This document shows, in pieces, positions 1 to 42,165 of a stretch of 64,000 bases of DNA; within the stretch, counting starts at the first letter, position 1, and each line of letters begins with the position of its first letter. This stretch comes from Homarus americanus. Its lineage: Eukaryota > Arthropoda > Malacostraca > Decapoda > Nephropidae. The notes under the pieces are model-generated. The model had not been told where the DNA came from. It made no database searches and saw only the letters and a program-made list of their open reading frames with translations. The stretch covers positions 62,001 to 126,000 of the forward strand of contig NW_024732309.1 of the NCBI RefSeq assembly GCF_018991925.1, read 5' to 3'. The position numbers were made by a program, and so were the translations under genes.

Positions 1-1660
1 TGGCATAAGCACCCAAGCACTCCTCTCTACACAGATCCCTATGAATTTTTATGCACCTGCTTGGATACTGGATATTAGTAGGTGGCACATGGGTAAAAAT
101 TAAGAGGAACAACCTTGAAAACTGAAGAGGGAAAAGCTCCACAGGTGTTTGAGGAAAGTGGGGGTATAATGTGTGGTATAATAAATAAAGAGGGAACTAT
201 AATGAATTTATTCCAAAATCTGTCAAAGAACCAATTATGCCATGCAAACAACTCAACCTCACAGTCCATAAATAAGGGTCTTCAACAGGATCCTTGTGTA
301 TACAGTCCCAAGGATGCAATGGGTAATGATGGCAAAGTTTTTGAACTATATTTTGCAGTTACTCGTATTGATCTCCTGACAAAATACGTACTCCATGGAA
401 AAAATAAAAATTAAAATAAAATAATTGCTAGTTCTCTTGTAATAACCATGACCTATCGGTCAAAGTAAAAATATATTACATATGTCAATTGCACATTCTG
501 AAGTTTTAAGGGGATATTTGAACACTATTATGAATGAAGAGTTCAGCTTTTGGGGGAATGAATAAGGATACCAATCAGGAGCACTGTACTGTATATGTAA
601 TAATGCACCAAGAAAGTTATGTATAAAAAACTACATTATCCATTGCACATATCCACATGTTATTACAAACTGCAATGACCTTACACTACACACTACAGGG
701 GAATACTTTTAATGTACATCTACAAGATGTGAACCATCCAAATGCTCTTGGTAGGATACAATGGCATGCTGGGGGAAGGGTTGGGTGGGGTGAGGCAGGG
801 TCCAGATGCCACCAAATAAAATGAAGGCACAAATTTTAAAAATTGTCTACTTGAGACATCTCACTATATGTACCCTAAAAATACCATTTCATAATTTCAT
901 CAAAAATTACTTATAAAAACTGACTATTCCCTTACTCTGAATGCAGAAGAATCATGTATCCCACAAGCATGCATTCACTTTCATTAATGCAGATCATTAG
1001 TTTGTAAATTTACCAAACAACCCTATCAAAAAGGTTTATATAAATAGTGATGTCTTGATCCCAATTTCAGGATTTTGCCCTCAACATAAAATGAATGGAG
1101 CTTGGGCAGTTATCTAATCCAATAGATTGTCTGCCTTTAGTTCCAGAGGTGCTTTGGTCTGGCAATCAACCACCATCTTGGGACAGGTGGTCAAGTGTCT
1201 TGTATTTTGTGTCAACTCTCTCAGCATTTCATTATATATGTACACTATACTCATCAATCACACTGCCCCTAACTTAAGCAACAGCAGTGGCAACAGCAGC
1301 AAACAGCAGTGGCAGCTGACAGCCACAGCAGCAACAATAGCTGATTCACGTGGTGTAATTAGGGGCAACAACACTTGTCCGACTTTCAAGACTCATGTCA
1401 CACACCCTGAGTCTTCCAGTCCCACTTGTACCTTTCAGTGAGAGCGGGGAGCACAACAGCGCCAAAGTGGCACACAAAAACATTGTAAAAAAGTTGATTA
1501 TCTCCATGAGCGATGAGGCCGTTCTGACAAACCTCCCCAAATGGGAAAATTCTACACAAGTCAAATCACAATGTTTTTCTTGCTCCCATCAAAGAGTAAA
1601 GTTTCCAAATAATATGGGTCTGATTCCCGGCAGCGCATTTTGTTAGGGTGGTGACTGAGG
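1..1660 (-). other. SERCA 3' UTR and downstream sequence, AT-rich, no gene recognised
   Basis: Sequence 3' of the SERCA stop. A minus-strand AATAAA (plus-strand TTTATT at 207-212) is a possible poly(A) signal, which would give a ~1.4-kb 3' UTR. A CAG/CAA-rich stretch lies at 1278-1340. The alternative terminal exon of the short isoform should also be here or further left. Small open frames in this stretch match nothing I know. Confidence 0.45.
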
Positions 1661-30719
<29,059 letters not shown>

Positions 30720-30723
<4 letters not shown>

Positions 30724-30732
30724 GGTGGCGGC
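30720..30732 (-). promoter_or_regulatory. SERCA: Kozak start context of SERCA
   Basis: Minus strand reads GCCGCCACCATGG, with purine at -3 and G at +4, around the predicted initiator codon. Confidence 0.85.
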
Positions 30733-30794
30733 TTGGTGATGGCGGGCGATCTATTCTCTGTCACTTGCTCCGTCCAACTCAACTGCTTTCCCAA
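30724..30794 (-). other. SERCA: SERCA 5' UTR segment in the ATG exon
   Basis: Upstream of the ATG, the minus strand reads a pyrimidine-rich TTTTTGTCCACAG acceptor ending at 30795. The ATG exon therefore carries 71 nt of leader and is preceded by an intron. A non-coding first exon and the promoter must lie at higher coordinates; I could not place them with certainty. Confidence 0.75.
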
Positions 30795-30904
30795 CTGTGG
30801 ACAAAAACAATCCTCATCAACCTAACCATCGGAATGTATGGACGGTAAATAATAGTATAGCATTTTGCAACTAACTACAAAAAAAATACCTTAAAGTTTA
30901 TAAC

Positions 30905-30992
30905 ACACGCCACATACACACGCACACAAACACACGCCACATACACACGCACACATACACACGCCACATACACACGCACACATACACACGCA
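30905..30992. repeat. ACACGCCACATACACACGCA repeat
   Basis: Three to four CA-rich units upstream of the SERCA ATG exon. Confidence 0.88.
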
Positions 30993-31099
30993 CACATTAG
31001 TACTTCAAGTGTCAAGCTAATACTGTAATCACTGTAGTCATCCTGCAATAAATACGACCATCTACAAAATACATTATGTACTGAATAAATAGTAACATC

Positions 31100-31306
31100 A
31101 AACCTAACCTAATATAACCTGACCTGACCTAATATAACCTAACCTGACCTAATATAACCTAACCTGACCTAATATAACCTAACCTGACCTAATATAACCT
31201 AACCTGACCTAATATAACCTAACCTGACCTAATATAACCTAACCTGACCTAATATAACCTAACCTGACCTAATATAACCTAACCTGACCTAATATAACCT
31301 AACCTA
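31100..31306. repeat. 20-bp telomere-like minisatellite, about 10 copies
   Basis: Near-perfect repetition of AACCTGACCTAATATAACCT. Each unit holds CCTAA-type words. Confidence 0.96.
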
Positions 31307-31389
31307 TATTTATCCAGTTTTCAATGGGGACAACTTGCAGCCCTCAATACGCCTGAACCAAGTCAAGGTCAATACTATACATTAATGCT

Positions 31390-32332
31390 GTTTACAATCG
31401 TCAAGAAGCTAACTGTACCGTGAGATAACTGTACCGCGAGAAGATAACTGTGTACCGCAAGAGAAGCTAACTGTACCTTGAGATAAATGTGTACCGCAAG
31501 AGAAGATAAATGTACCGTGAGGTAACTGTGTACCGCAAGAGAAGCTAACTGTACCGTGAGGTAACTAACTGTGTGCAAGAGAAACTAACTGTACCGTGAG
31601 ATAACTGTGTACCGCAAGAGATAACTGTACCGTGAGAGCTGTGTACCGCAAGAGAAGATAACTGTACCGTGAGAGATAACTGTACAGCAAGAGAAGATAA
31701 CTGTACCGTGAGGTAACTGTGTACCACCAAAGAGAAGATAACTGTACCGTGAAATAACTGTGTACCGCAAAAGAGCTAACTGTACCGTGAGATAACTGTA
31801 CCGCAAGAGAAGATAAATGTACCGTGAGATAACTGTGTACCGCAAAGCTAACTGTACCGTGAGATAACTGTGTACCGCAAGAAAGATAACTGTACCGTGA
31901 GATAACTGTGTACCGCAAGAGAAGATAACTGTACCGTGAGAGATAACTGTACAGCAAGAGATAACTGTACCGTGGGGTAACTGTGTACCGGGGAAGCTAA
32001 CTGTACCGTGAGATAACTGTGTACCGCAAGAGAAGCTAACTGTACCGTGAGATAACTGTACCGCAAGAGAAGCTAACTGTACCGTGAGATAACTGTACCG
32101 CAAGAGAAGCTAACTGTACCGTGAGATAACTGTGTACCGCAAGAGAAGCTAACTGTACCGTGAGATAACTGTGTACCGCAAGAGAAGCTAACTGTACCGT
32201 GAGGTAACTGTGTACCGCAAGAGAAGATAACTGTACCGTGAGAGATAACTGTACCGCAAGAGAAGATAACTGTACCGCGAGAAGAGAACTGTACCGCGAG
32301 AGATTAACTATGTACCGCAAGAGAAGGTAACC
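31390..32332. repeat. 0.9-kb minisatellite upstream of SERCA, GTACCG(T/C)GAGATAACT units
   Basis: About 30 higher-order units alternate CTGTACCGTGAGATAACTG and TGTACCGCAAGAGAAGC, with period about 39 bp and indels. Each has an AGATAA GATA-type word and TAACTG. It is open in several minus-strand frames, but these are artefacts. Confidence 0.95.
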
Positions 32333-34879
32333 TATATACTGGTTGTAAACTTTTTTTCGTAACTATTTGAAATCGTTAATACTAGTATGTGTTGCGTACA
32401 TAAACGGGGATAGCATTAACTTCTTTGCACTTGCTTTTCATTCATGGTAAAAAAAAACCAGCATCTTACAAGTGAACGAACTCTTTCACAAAGTAACATT
32501 AACCTGACTCGCGCGTTATGTGATACCCAAGGTGGGATTTATCTTACAAGTCCCCCCCACGAAGCGAGAATTCGACCAACAGGTGGTATACACTCTGGCA
32601 TTTTAACATTCAATGATTTCTTTTGTGTGTGCTGTAACTTCATCGGTTTAAAGACAACTTTGATCCCACCAGCTACAATCATTCTCTCCGTCACTACAAC
32701 TACCACGCCACGGGACAATTTTGACTAGATATTTTCTTTCTAACCTCTGTATTTTGCTTAGCTTCCATGCCGCATTTACACATCACCACCCCTCTCTTCC
32801 TCCTCCGATACGGTAAATGGGGTCAACGCACAGTATATATAGACTAGTGGAATAAGATAAGATTGGATGGTCCAACTTGGGAGGACGGGGGTCACCTTAT
32901 CACCAAGACACGTCACGTCTGTCGAGCGCCTCTACTGATACTACTACTACTACTGTAATTACTCAACAAATCTAGACCCGGTGTCTCTGTATAAAGTCCG
33001 GTACCATAAGCCACGTTGTCGTTTCTCCCCTGACTGGCAATATATGATCTCTTCTAGCTAGTGAATTAACACCTACAACACCCTATAACACCATTACACC
33101 GAGACTATCTTCACTACCATTCTGTTTAGAGAGACAAAGTTTGGCGTACAGGTCAGCAGCACACTCGTGAACCCGGAACTACACTGCACTACTCCCTTAC
33201 CGGCACCATAACTACACCTTTACCGGCACCGTACAATATAACACCGAGATACCGAGGATTACAAGCTAGATTAAATAACTCGAGATTATTATACCGAGTA
33301 AACATGATCAGTATAACTTAATTTTCAGAAAAAAAGTTTACCGTATGGCGGACAATGAAAACTCTATACGCTTACGTTGCCGGATAGTTAATAAAACCGT
33401 CACTTATAAACTGTTTTACTAGTGAAACCGCGAGTTAGTATGAAATATGTCTTCGATGGCGACAGTATGTGACGAATACATGCATCTGAATTATCGCCAA
33501 TGACTCGGTAAAAACACGCTCACTACAGCCCAAAATTGACTCAAGAGATAACCTCACACCGAGAACTGAAATTACCAGACCACCTAACTTGCACTTCTAC
33601 AGTTTGGTGCAGATATTGGGACGTGGTACCATTACTCAGGGCGCAGTATAACTCACGTTCCCAACACAACTTCATAATCTACTCAAGGAAAAACTATTAC
33701 ACAATTTAATATACCTGGTAGTCATAATGTACAAACAAAATTAAACACAAGTAACCTAAGATAGCTCTACCAAACGTTCCCTCACTCACAGCCTTGGACT
33801 ACATATGGCATATACAGACCGATGCGCTTGAACTGTGATGGCTCTTATCTGAAGGATGTACTAACGCGTATACCACTTTAGGCTTATCTCTAATGGCGTA
33901 ACGACCTCTCTTATCATAGTTACAGTAATGATACAAGAGACACATTCTCGCGTTACACTTGTTAATAATATCATAAGATGAGTCGAGGCTTCACGTTTCA
34001 CTTTTTTATACGGAGATTGTACCATATTCATAACACCACAATATTTGACAGCTAAACACCGCTATCGACAATGTGCATAAATAAATACGTCTTACATCAT
34101 GTGCTTCTGATTATCTAAAATTTATGATCAAAACAACTCGTAAGGAAACAAGAAAGCACTGCGAGTTACCACCTTTTGTCACCCGTCACGAGGGAATATT
34201 AAAAAATTCACCCAAACATTCCGTGCCAAAAACCTTAACAAATTCCTAAGGTGTGATGGAAGTATTGTACCAGCCCGCAGGGGGGAATGAACGATCACCA
34301 ATCAATGAACCAAAACACAGGCAGCAGCAGCTTCAGGGCGACAACACTGTATCACATCTCACACCTGCTTGAACACCACGATAAGATGATGGAAGCACTT
34401 GATGATAAAGACAAGGCCAATATGATATACCACTATTACTGTTTGTATATGTGAAAAATGGAGTCATGTCCCCTTTAAAAAATCTGAATGTAAAACAAGA
34501 CTAACTAACGCGGGAGAAACAGAACACAACCGACCTAACAATACTTCCCAGGGCAATATAGTGTTAAACTGTTGCACAATAAGCGTGTTACCGACCTAGT
34601 AAAAGTACCATCTGGTAGAAAAGTTCACTGCTCTCAATATCTACTGAAACACGAAAATCACTAAGAACGCTGAAAAACACCCAAGCGGTACTGAGTGGAC
34701 GGCAGGTACAGTAGCTTATAATCATCAATATATCGGCACAGTAGACAGCTATGAAGGGACAGTATATGAAGTGCAGAGAAAAATATCAACAAACTGGGGA
34801 GGGGTCTCAAGTGGTGGGGATTTTTTTAGCTACCTTCACAACAGCTAACATGGAATGAACGTACGAGAATGTGATCTTA

Positions 34880-35002
34880 CGCCGAAAATGTGCGCCTGGC
34901 GTCACCACTCTCTGTAAAACCTAGCAACAACACGCTGCCGAGCCGATAAAAGTCAGTTATGCTAGGAACGAACACAGTTTCAACACCAGTAGGCATATAC
35001 CC
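34880..35002 (-). promoter_or_regulatory. Candidate TATA plus non-coding exon with donor (SERCA 5' exon?)
   Basis: Minus strand reads GGGGGTATATGCC near 35,000 and, about 120 bp downstream, TTTTCGGC/GTAAGATC, a good splice donor. The spacing would suit a short non-coding first exon about 4.1 kb upstream of the ATG exon. This is inference only. Confidence 0.25.
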
Positions 35003-36090
35003 CCGCCTTTGTCCTTACATCAGCTGAACAATTGAAAATCTTGACGTTCAATGGTAGAGGCCAGGAACAAGGAAGCTATGATCTGGGCCCCGAGCTCCAG
35101 ACAACGGGCAACAAGGTCATTCAAGTATAATGAGGACGTTGACCTCCGTGTGTGCTCCGAAGTAAGTCTTGGTGATGCTTTACAGGTGAATTAAGAGGAA
35201 CCTTAAGTGTTCTCATGTCAGACCAACACCTGCCGTTATATACAGTAACTGGTTCTTTTTAAGTCATTAGTAAATTAAAATGTCATTAAATGGAAGGGTA
35301 ATTTAAGCATCGAGGTACTGTACTATACAATTCTAAATTCGCGAGACTACACTATTCAATGTATAAATATTGTACTTATAATGGGGTGGAGAACTCTAGC
35401 TTATTTTACAATGCTTAATGATCGTAACAGCCTAAACTCATCCCTCAAATAGTGTTACGGTAGTTAATCGTTAGGTGAAATAATATATATATATAAGCAA
35501 AGAATAAGTTTAGCTATACAGTACAGTGTTTCTGCTGCTTTCAATTTTTCAGAATAAATTAAATCTCTATAATAAGTATACATTTAAGAACTTAACTATA
35601 GGCCCTCAACGTGCGTTAGACCAGTAGGTACAGTATGTCACAAAGATATAAAAATATATTTTGCGATCACAACTCTAGTAGACGTATATGGTTTTAACAT
35701 ATTTACTTATAATTATACCAGACATCTACTGTACGCATCACAAGCTGGGTAAAAAATTCACAACACTACCTGATGCTGTGTTGCAGGACTTAGTAAGCTA
35801 ATACATTGTCGCACACCATTCAACAACTTTGCAAATGTTATGACTCAACTTCTTATCAATACAAAAACAGTGTTGCATAACAGGTGAATATATACATAAG
35901 TAACATCTTAGCATGCCAAAGGTCTGGAGCACCGTGCCAGCTACTGAACGCAACAAACATGGCTCAGTGCCACTTTTTTTGCCATGAATACATTTGGCCA
36001 CCTGGCACAGTGAGACATTACTAACACAACTTCCTAACACATCAACTGTAACGCTGAACGAAAGTGATCACACGTGAACTGACACACAAA

Positions 36091-36113
36091 CGACTCCCTT
36101 ATTTTCTTATGTC
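36091..36113 (+). mobile_element. Short LINE-tail-like remnant
   Basis: CGACTCCCTTATTTTCTTATG resembles the terminal bases of the LINE family seen at 54.2 kb. It is too short to be sure. Confidence 0.4.
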
Positions 36114-37404
36114 TAGTTATAGTGGTAAGTTTGGTAACTACACGAGATGACAGGTGGTAAGGTTATAGGAGTCCAACTACCCAAAAAAAAATTCTTCAAA
36201 ACTAAACTGCCTAAGTGCCATAATAATCTAGAATTCCCAAAACTGTGCTGCCTAACTGTGAAATGACACAAGGTTAATGAAATGAAAACCATAGTGCAAG
36301 TTACCCAGGTATTCCTAAACTTGCCTTAATTATAAAGCTACATTGATTGCTTCAGGTGATTCAGCATTATCCCTGAACCCGTAGCGAAGATTAATATGCA
36401 CTGGACAAAATAATGAATGAACAACACTTTTATCCTACATTTACTCATTCAAACAAACCATTATGTAAAATCATTAAAATACTACAACTTAACCGACCAC
36501 CACACCTGTCTGTACCTTACGACGGAACAGTCACGACGGAACACCACAAGTAACCTCTGGTATGAACTATTCACTACACAAGTGGTAATAGTGTAATGAC
36601 CACACTGACCTCTTAATTCTAAAACGTCAAGTAAACAAAAGACATTTAATCTTGATCCTAAGGGGTGGTATTGGCACTCACCCGTCATTAGGTGATGGTA
36701 TTTACTATTTCCATTACTCTGTGAGAACAGTTCCTGGCAGCAGCTGATGATGGCCCAGCACAGCGTCCTGCCCAAATACAATTAACCCCTAAATACGTCA
36801 CTTGAACTTAACACTAGCACACTAAAATGATGTCAACACAACACAATATCATATCCACGACAACAGACGTGACGGGAGTAAACTGGAGACTTAAGCACGA
36901 GTTTTTAAGTGAGATTTGTTCATTTAAGTTCGTGTCAAACACCCACCATCACCGCCAGAACAACACTGAGGGCGTATGGCCACGTACCGTACGGGCGTCT
37001 CATGTAAAACAACTGAAGTCAGAGTTACGTGCTAATGTACATATTACGCTCAATTGACCACATATATATATTATAATTTGATGAGAACTAAATGTTAGAG
37101 TTTAGTTATGTTAAAGAAAATATTTCAGCATATGAGGAAAGCTATATATAAAGCACAATATTATCTCATGACAATGGCAGCAGACGACGCACCTACAGCT
37201 GATTCCTCGTTCACCATGACAGTAAATAAAGCTGTATATTGTACTGGAATCACGAAAATATTCTTCCCTAACCTAAAATATAAAATCAATAGAACATTAA
37301 ATACTACAAACTAACTACAGTAAGACAATACTACAGTAAAATCCATGTATATTAAGATTTACAGAGTTGCCGAGCAGCTAAAACGTGATACTCAATGTGG
37401 ATGG

Positions 37405-37620
37405 CTATGATTGGCTTGCGCGGTGCTGACGTATACCATAAAGGAGCTCTCATTGGTCGGCGCTGCCTGGCTTAAAATAGGAAAGCCCCATTTCGAGTGC
37501 GCCAAGTTCAAATGGAGTTCATTTTTGGCCTACGGGGTACCAGCTCCCTTGGGATGGCCGGCGTGTTTAGAAATATCTAAAACGAAGCTGCGCGGCGGTT
37601 TTTCATTGCTGCCAAGTTGA
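37405..37620. promoter_or_regulatory. Promoter-like GC-rich patch with two CCAAT boxes
   Basis: Two inverted CCAAT words (TGATTGGCTT and TCATTGGTCG) lie about 40 bp apart, followed by GGCTTAAAATAGGAAAGCCC, a TATA- or MEF2-like AT block, and a locally raised GC and CpG content. It stands out from AT-rich surroundings. Orientation and target gene are unknown. Confidence 0.35.
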
Positions 37621-40211
37621 AACTAATCCCCTAACCTTGAAAATATTAAAGAAATAAATATCTAAGTCATGATTGGATGCAGTAGAGAAGCCGAACTATA
37701 AATCTATTTGTAGTGTATACTGTTCTAACCCAGTGTGTGGCAGATGGCTCGGGTAACATGATACGCTGTGGAAACAAGTGATTATACTCGCCTTCTACAG
37801 CTCTAAGTTAACACACTGTACGCCTATCTATTATATAATCTTGATTTACACTCTACCGTATCTGATAATAGAATACATTGTGTGATAATGAACACCGCCT
37901 ATGTGAATATTTGAGAAAATGAAGAACAATCACCATTTCTTTAACACAAGCTTTACTAAAACCAATTTATTACCATTGTTAAAGTGTTTATTACTCCTTA
38001 TTACGTTTTCATCTAGTAAAAATATATATAATTTCCTTTTTTTTTCATTTATTCTTGTGTTTTTAATCACTCAGTTGACTTAATAGAAAGATAGAACTTA
38101 TAATTTGTGGTTATATTAGTTATAGGCTCTGTGTGAGAGAGAGAGAAACGTTTATTTAAATACATAAAACGTGAGTGAACTTGATAAATTGCCTATCATA
38201 ATTATATTCCAAATATTATGCCATTTAGAAATTCACTATTCTGTTGGTATAGGTGGTGGTGTGGAGCGATGTGGTGGTGTGGTGCTGTTAAGGTGTGGAG
38301 TGAGGGTTCGAGGTGTGTGTGGGTATGGTGAGGGTGTGTGGGTATGGTGATGTGTGGATGAAATGTGGTGATGTGGGTGAGAGTTTTAGTGTAGTGTGTA
38401 AGAGGAGTCAAGTGCTACTTAAGTGGTTGTGTCGTGTCAAGTGTGTGTGTGTTTGGTGGTATCATAGCCGGATGATCGTCATATTCGATTCCGAGTGACA
38501 GCAAAGTAGTAGTAGTAGTAGGCGGTACTGTGATGAATTTGTGTGGATTATTTAGGCGTGGTGGAGACGTGAAGTGTGTGTGTATGTGTATGTGTGTGTG
38601 TCACAGGTACACCTCCCGTGTGCACCTTCACTAGGCACTTTCCACACGCGCCCTCCCGAGGCTGACCAACACACACTCATCCCCTACCCACACTCACTAG
38701 CTTCGCCAAAATCAAGCGGTCGGCTTATAGTCTTCAAAAGTAAAAACACTTTCTTCAGTACTAAAAAACGATGGCACTTAAGAGCACACGACTTGTACAA
38801 CAGAGTCCCACTGGGGCGATTGGCGACCAAAATACGAGACGGTGGATCACATTATTACATCCTTCCACAGCGTGTTGCTCACTCACGCTCGTCGTAAAAC
38901 TATGGCACTTCACAGGCACTGGAGAGCGGTGCCGTGGGCAGCAGTGGCCACAGGAGAGCCCTGTGTGCCTGGTGGCCACAGGAGGCTGGCAAACCTCCGC
39001 CCTTCTCTCACCACCAACCACTAGTCCGGCTTGAAGACTCCGTCTACGAGATAGATTTCTTGACTGGTCGTCGTGTTGGAGGGTAAGTGCACATTTTACG
39101 CATATACACCACATTTTCAGAAACACGTAGCTACAGGGCTATGAGTTGCACACACACACGGCTTCCAGGTTGGCTGGTGTTCACTTACCTAAGGACACGA
39201 CCCTGGGCCAAAATGACTGGCTCCCAGGAAAGAGACACAGAAAGGAAAAGGAACGCCCGCCTTGCCCTGTCCCGCCCAGGAACAAGTGAGAACTCTAAGC
39301 CTACCCCTGTTCTTTTTAAAACCTTGGGTGCCTGGCCTGCCCTCTAGCGGCGAATGATGCTGGCAGCGGGCCGGGTCGGGGCTGCCAAAAGCCGGTGCTG
39401 CCCGACCCTCTCCCTCTATGGCAATCTTTCCACGCTCCCCTAACTACCAGCATATCACCGCGGCGCACCTGGGCCTCGCTCCACACTCCAGTCCTACTTA
39501 CAGACAGGACACACCTCCTTACCGATACAACCCACATAAATCAGTCTTAGACGAAGCCAAGCAGAAGAATGACACACATCCAAATTCACCTGCTCGAGCC
39601 CCCCGCTGATGACCTAACCCGTCAAGGCTCACACACAGGTGATTCCTACCACTTGGCACAAGCGACTCGGGACGCACAACAGTGTACAGTGTGAAGGTTG
39701 AGGCTGCTCACATGCCTTTGCTCACCCATCACTAGACAAGACAAGCTGCTGTCCACGGACCGAATAATTTCACAAAGAGAATCGCCGACTTTATGACGTT
39801 TATGTTACTTAACGTCGCCGAATGAGGGAATAAATAACAGCGATTGTCATTGATGGGATGAATAAAAGCGACAGGTTTCGTCATGGACTGAATTACAGTA
39901 ACAAATATTTAGCAACTATGATTCCCAAGCTTCACAGTGTCGTGGTGGAGGCGAGACACAGCTGCCACCTTTGGGCCTGTCGGTCACCCTGACGATACAG
40001 TAATGTGATCCTACGGGGGCCCCTGTGGTAACCAGTGTCTCCAAACGGCTCCGTCGCAATAATAGTATCACTGTTTATGAATGATTGGGTATTGGTTATG
40101 TAACGACGCACGTGATTGGTGGATACATTTGCTATAGGTCATTTAGGTTGACCATTTGGAGACCACGGGTTACCACAGGGGGCATGGAACACATTACCAC
40201 AACTGTACCAT

Positions 40212-41318
40212 CTGTGGTTGTGTGTCAGACGGAACACCCAGTGAAGGAGACGGAACACCTAGTGAAAGAGACGGAACACCTAGTGAAGGAGACGGAACAC
40301 CCAGTGAAGGAGACGGAACACCTAGTGAAGGAGACGGAACACCTAGTGAAGGAGACGGAACACCTAGTGAAAGAGACGGAACACACAGTGAAGGAGACGG
40401 AACACACAGTGAAGGAGACGGAACACCTAGTGAAGGAGACGGAACACCTAGTGAAGGAGACGGAACACCCAGTGAAGGAAACGGAACACCTAGTGAAGAG
40501 AGACGGAACACCTAGTGAAGAGACAGAACGAACACCAGTGAAGGAGACGAACACCCAGTGAAGGAAACGAACACCCAGTGAAAAGGAAACGAACACCTGA
40601 TGAAGGAACGAACACCCAGTGAAGGAGACGGAACACCTAGTGAAGAAGAGAACACCCAGTGAAGAGACACCCTAGTGAAGAGACGAACACCCAGTGAAGA
40701 AGAGACACCCCAGTGAAGAGACAGAACACCCAGTGAAGACGGGAACACCCAGGAAGGAGACGGAACACCTAGTGAAAGAGACAGGGCTACCCAGTGAAGG
40801 AGACGGAACACCTGGTGAAGGAAACGGAACACCTAGTGAAGGAAGCAGGAAGTGAAGAAACGGAACACCCAGTGAAGGAAACGGAACACCCAGTGAAGGA
40901 AGAGACGGAACGGAACATAGTGAAGGAGACGGAACACCTAGTGAAGAAACGGAACACCCAGTGAAGAGACGAAACACCGGAAGAAACGGAACCAGTGAAA
41001 GAAACGGAACACTAGTGAAGGAACGAGTGAAGGAAACGGAACACCTAGTGAAGAAACGAGACGAGAACAGTGAAGAAACCACCGAGTGAAGGAGACGAAC
41101 ACCTAGTGAAGGGAGACGGAACACCTAGCGAAGTGAAGAGACGGAACACCAGTGAAGGAGACGGAACACTAAGGCTGAACACCTAGTGAAGAGAGACGGA
41201 ACACCTAGTGAAGGAGACGGAACACCTAGTGAAGGAGACGGAACACCTAGTGAAGGAGACGGAACACCTAGTGAAGGAGACGGAACACCCAGTGAAGGAA
41301 ACGGAACACCCAGTGCAG
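40212..41318. repeat. 21-bp minisatellite, about 50 copies, 1.1 kb
   Basis: Unit contains GGAACACCTAGTGAAGGAGA, with A/C and T/C changes and many indels in the middle third (about 40500-41160). Both ends are regular. Because 21 is a multiple of 3, three frames stay open and translate as HLVKETE or GTPSEGD repeats; none has a start or other coding context. Confidence 0.96.
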
Positions 41319-41337
41319 TGGGAACCGTTAACTCGAC

Positions 41338-41340
<3 letters not shown>

Positions 41341-41386
<46 letters not shown>

Positions 41387-41400
41387 ACACTCTCTCTCTC
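41341..41400. repeat. (CA)n then (CT)n microsatellite
   Basis: About 25 CA units directly after the 21-bp array, passing into TCTCTCTC. Confidence 0.95.
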
Positions 41401-41466
41401 TTAGGACATAACTCGAATGAAGTAACAAGACGCAATAAAATAAATATTAAAACAAAACCAAGAACC

Positions 41467-42165
41467 GTAACGCTAACCTACACCAACCTAACCTAACCTA
41501 ACACTAAATTACACCAACCTAACCTGACCTAACACTAAATTACACCAACCTAACCTGACCTAACACTAAATTACACCAACCTAACCTGACCTAACACTAA
41601 ATTACACCAACCTAACCTGACCTAACACTAAATTACACCAACCTAACCTAACCTAACACTAAATTACACCAACCTAACCTAACCTAACACTAAATTACAC
41701 CAACCTAACCTAACCTAACACTAAATTACACCAACCTAACCTAACCTAACACTAAATTACACCAACCTAACCTAACACTAAATTACACCAACCTAACCTG
41801 ACCTAACACTAACCTACACCAACCTAACCTGACCTAACACTAAATTACACCAACCTAACCTAACCTAACACTAAATTACACCAACCTAACCTAACCTAAC
41901 ACTAAATTACACCAACTAACCTAACACTAAATTACACCAACCTAACCTAACCTAACACTAAATTACACCAACCTAACCTGACCTAACACTAAATTACACC
42001 AACCTAACCTAACCTAACACTAAATTACACCAACCTAACCTAACCTAACACTAAATTACACCAACCTAACCTGACCTAACACTAAATTACACCAACCTAA
42101 CCTGATCTAACACTAAATTACACCAACCTAACCTAACGCTATCCTAACCTAACCTAACCTAACCA
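41467..42165. repeat. 31-bp telomere-like minisatellite, about 22 copies
   Basis: Units combine CACTAAATTACACCAACC with CTAACCTAACCT or CTAACCTGACCT. The array ends in pure CCTAACCTAACCTAACC at about 42144-42163, the arthropod telomere word. Confidence 0.96.

Larger units (their letters stand above)
32340..40080. other. Repeat-poor AT-rich island upstream of SERCA, no gene recognised
   Basis: About 7.7 kb with almost no tandem repeats. Open frames stay below about 125 codons and look random. It contains TATATATAGAC near 32832, GATA words near 32848-32900, a CCAAT-box pair near 37.4 kb, a GTGG/GTGT-rich patch at 38250-38460 and a LINE tail remnant near 36.1 kb. The SERCA promoter or non-coding exon may lie here. 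Confidence 0.6.

Noticed and set aside
75..269. Minus-strand 64-codon frame tested as the alternative SERCA last exon
   Set aside because: An acceptor-like TTATAG precedes it, but it would add dozens of residues rather than the roughly nine expected, and has no similarity I can support.
40085..40561. Open frame of 158 codons with VKETEHL/GTPSEGD repeats
   Set aside because: It is a translation of the 21-bp minisatellite. Three frames are open only because 21 is a multiple of 3, and indels break it in the array centre.
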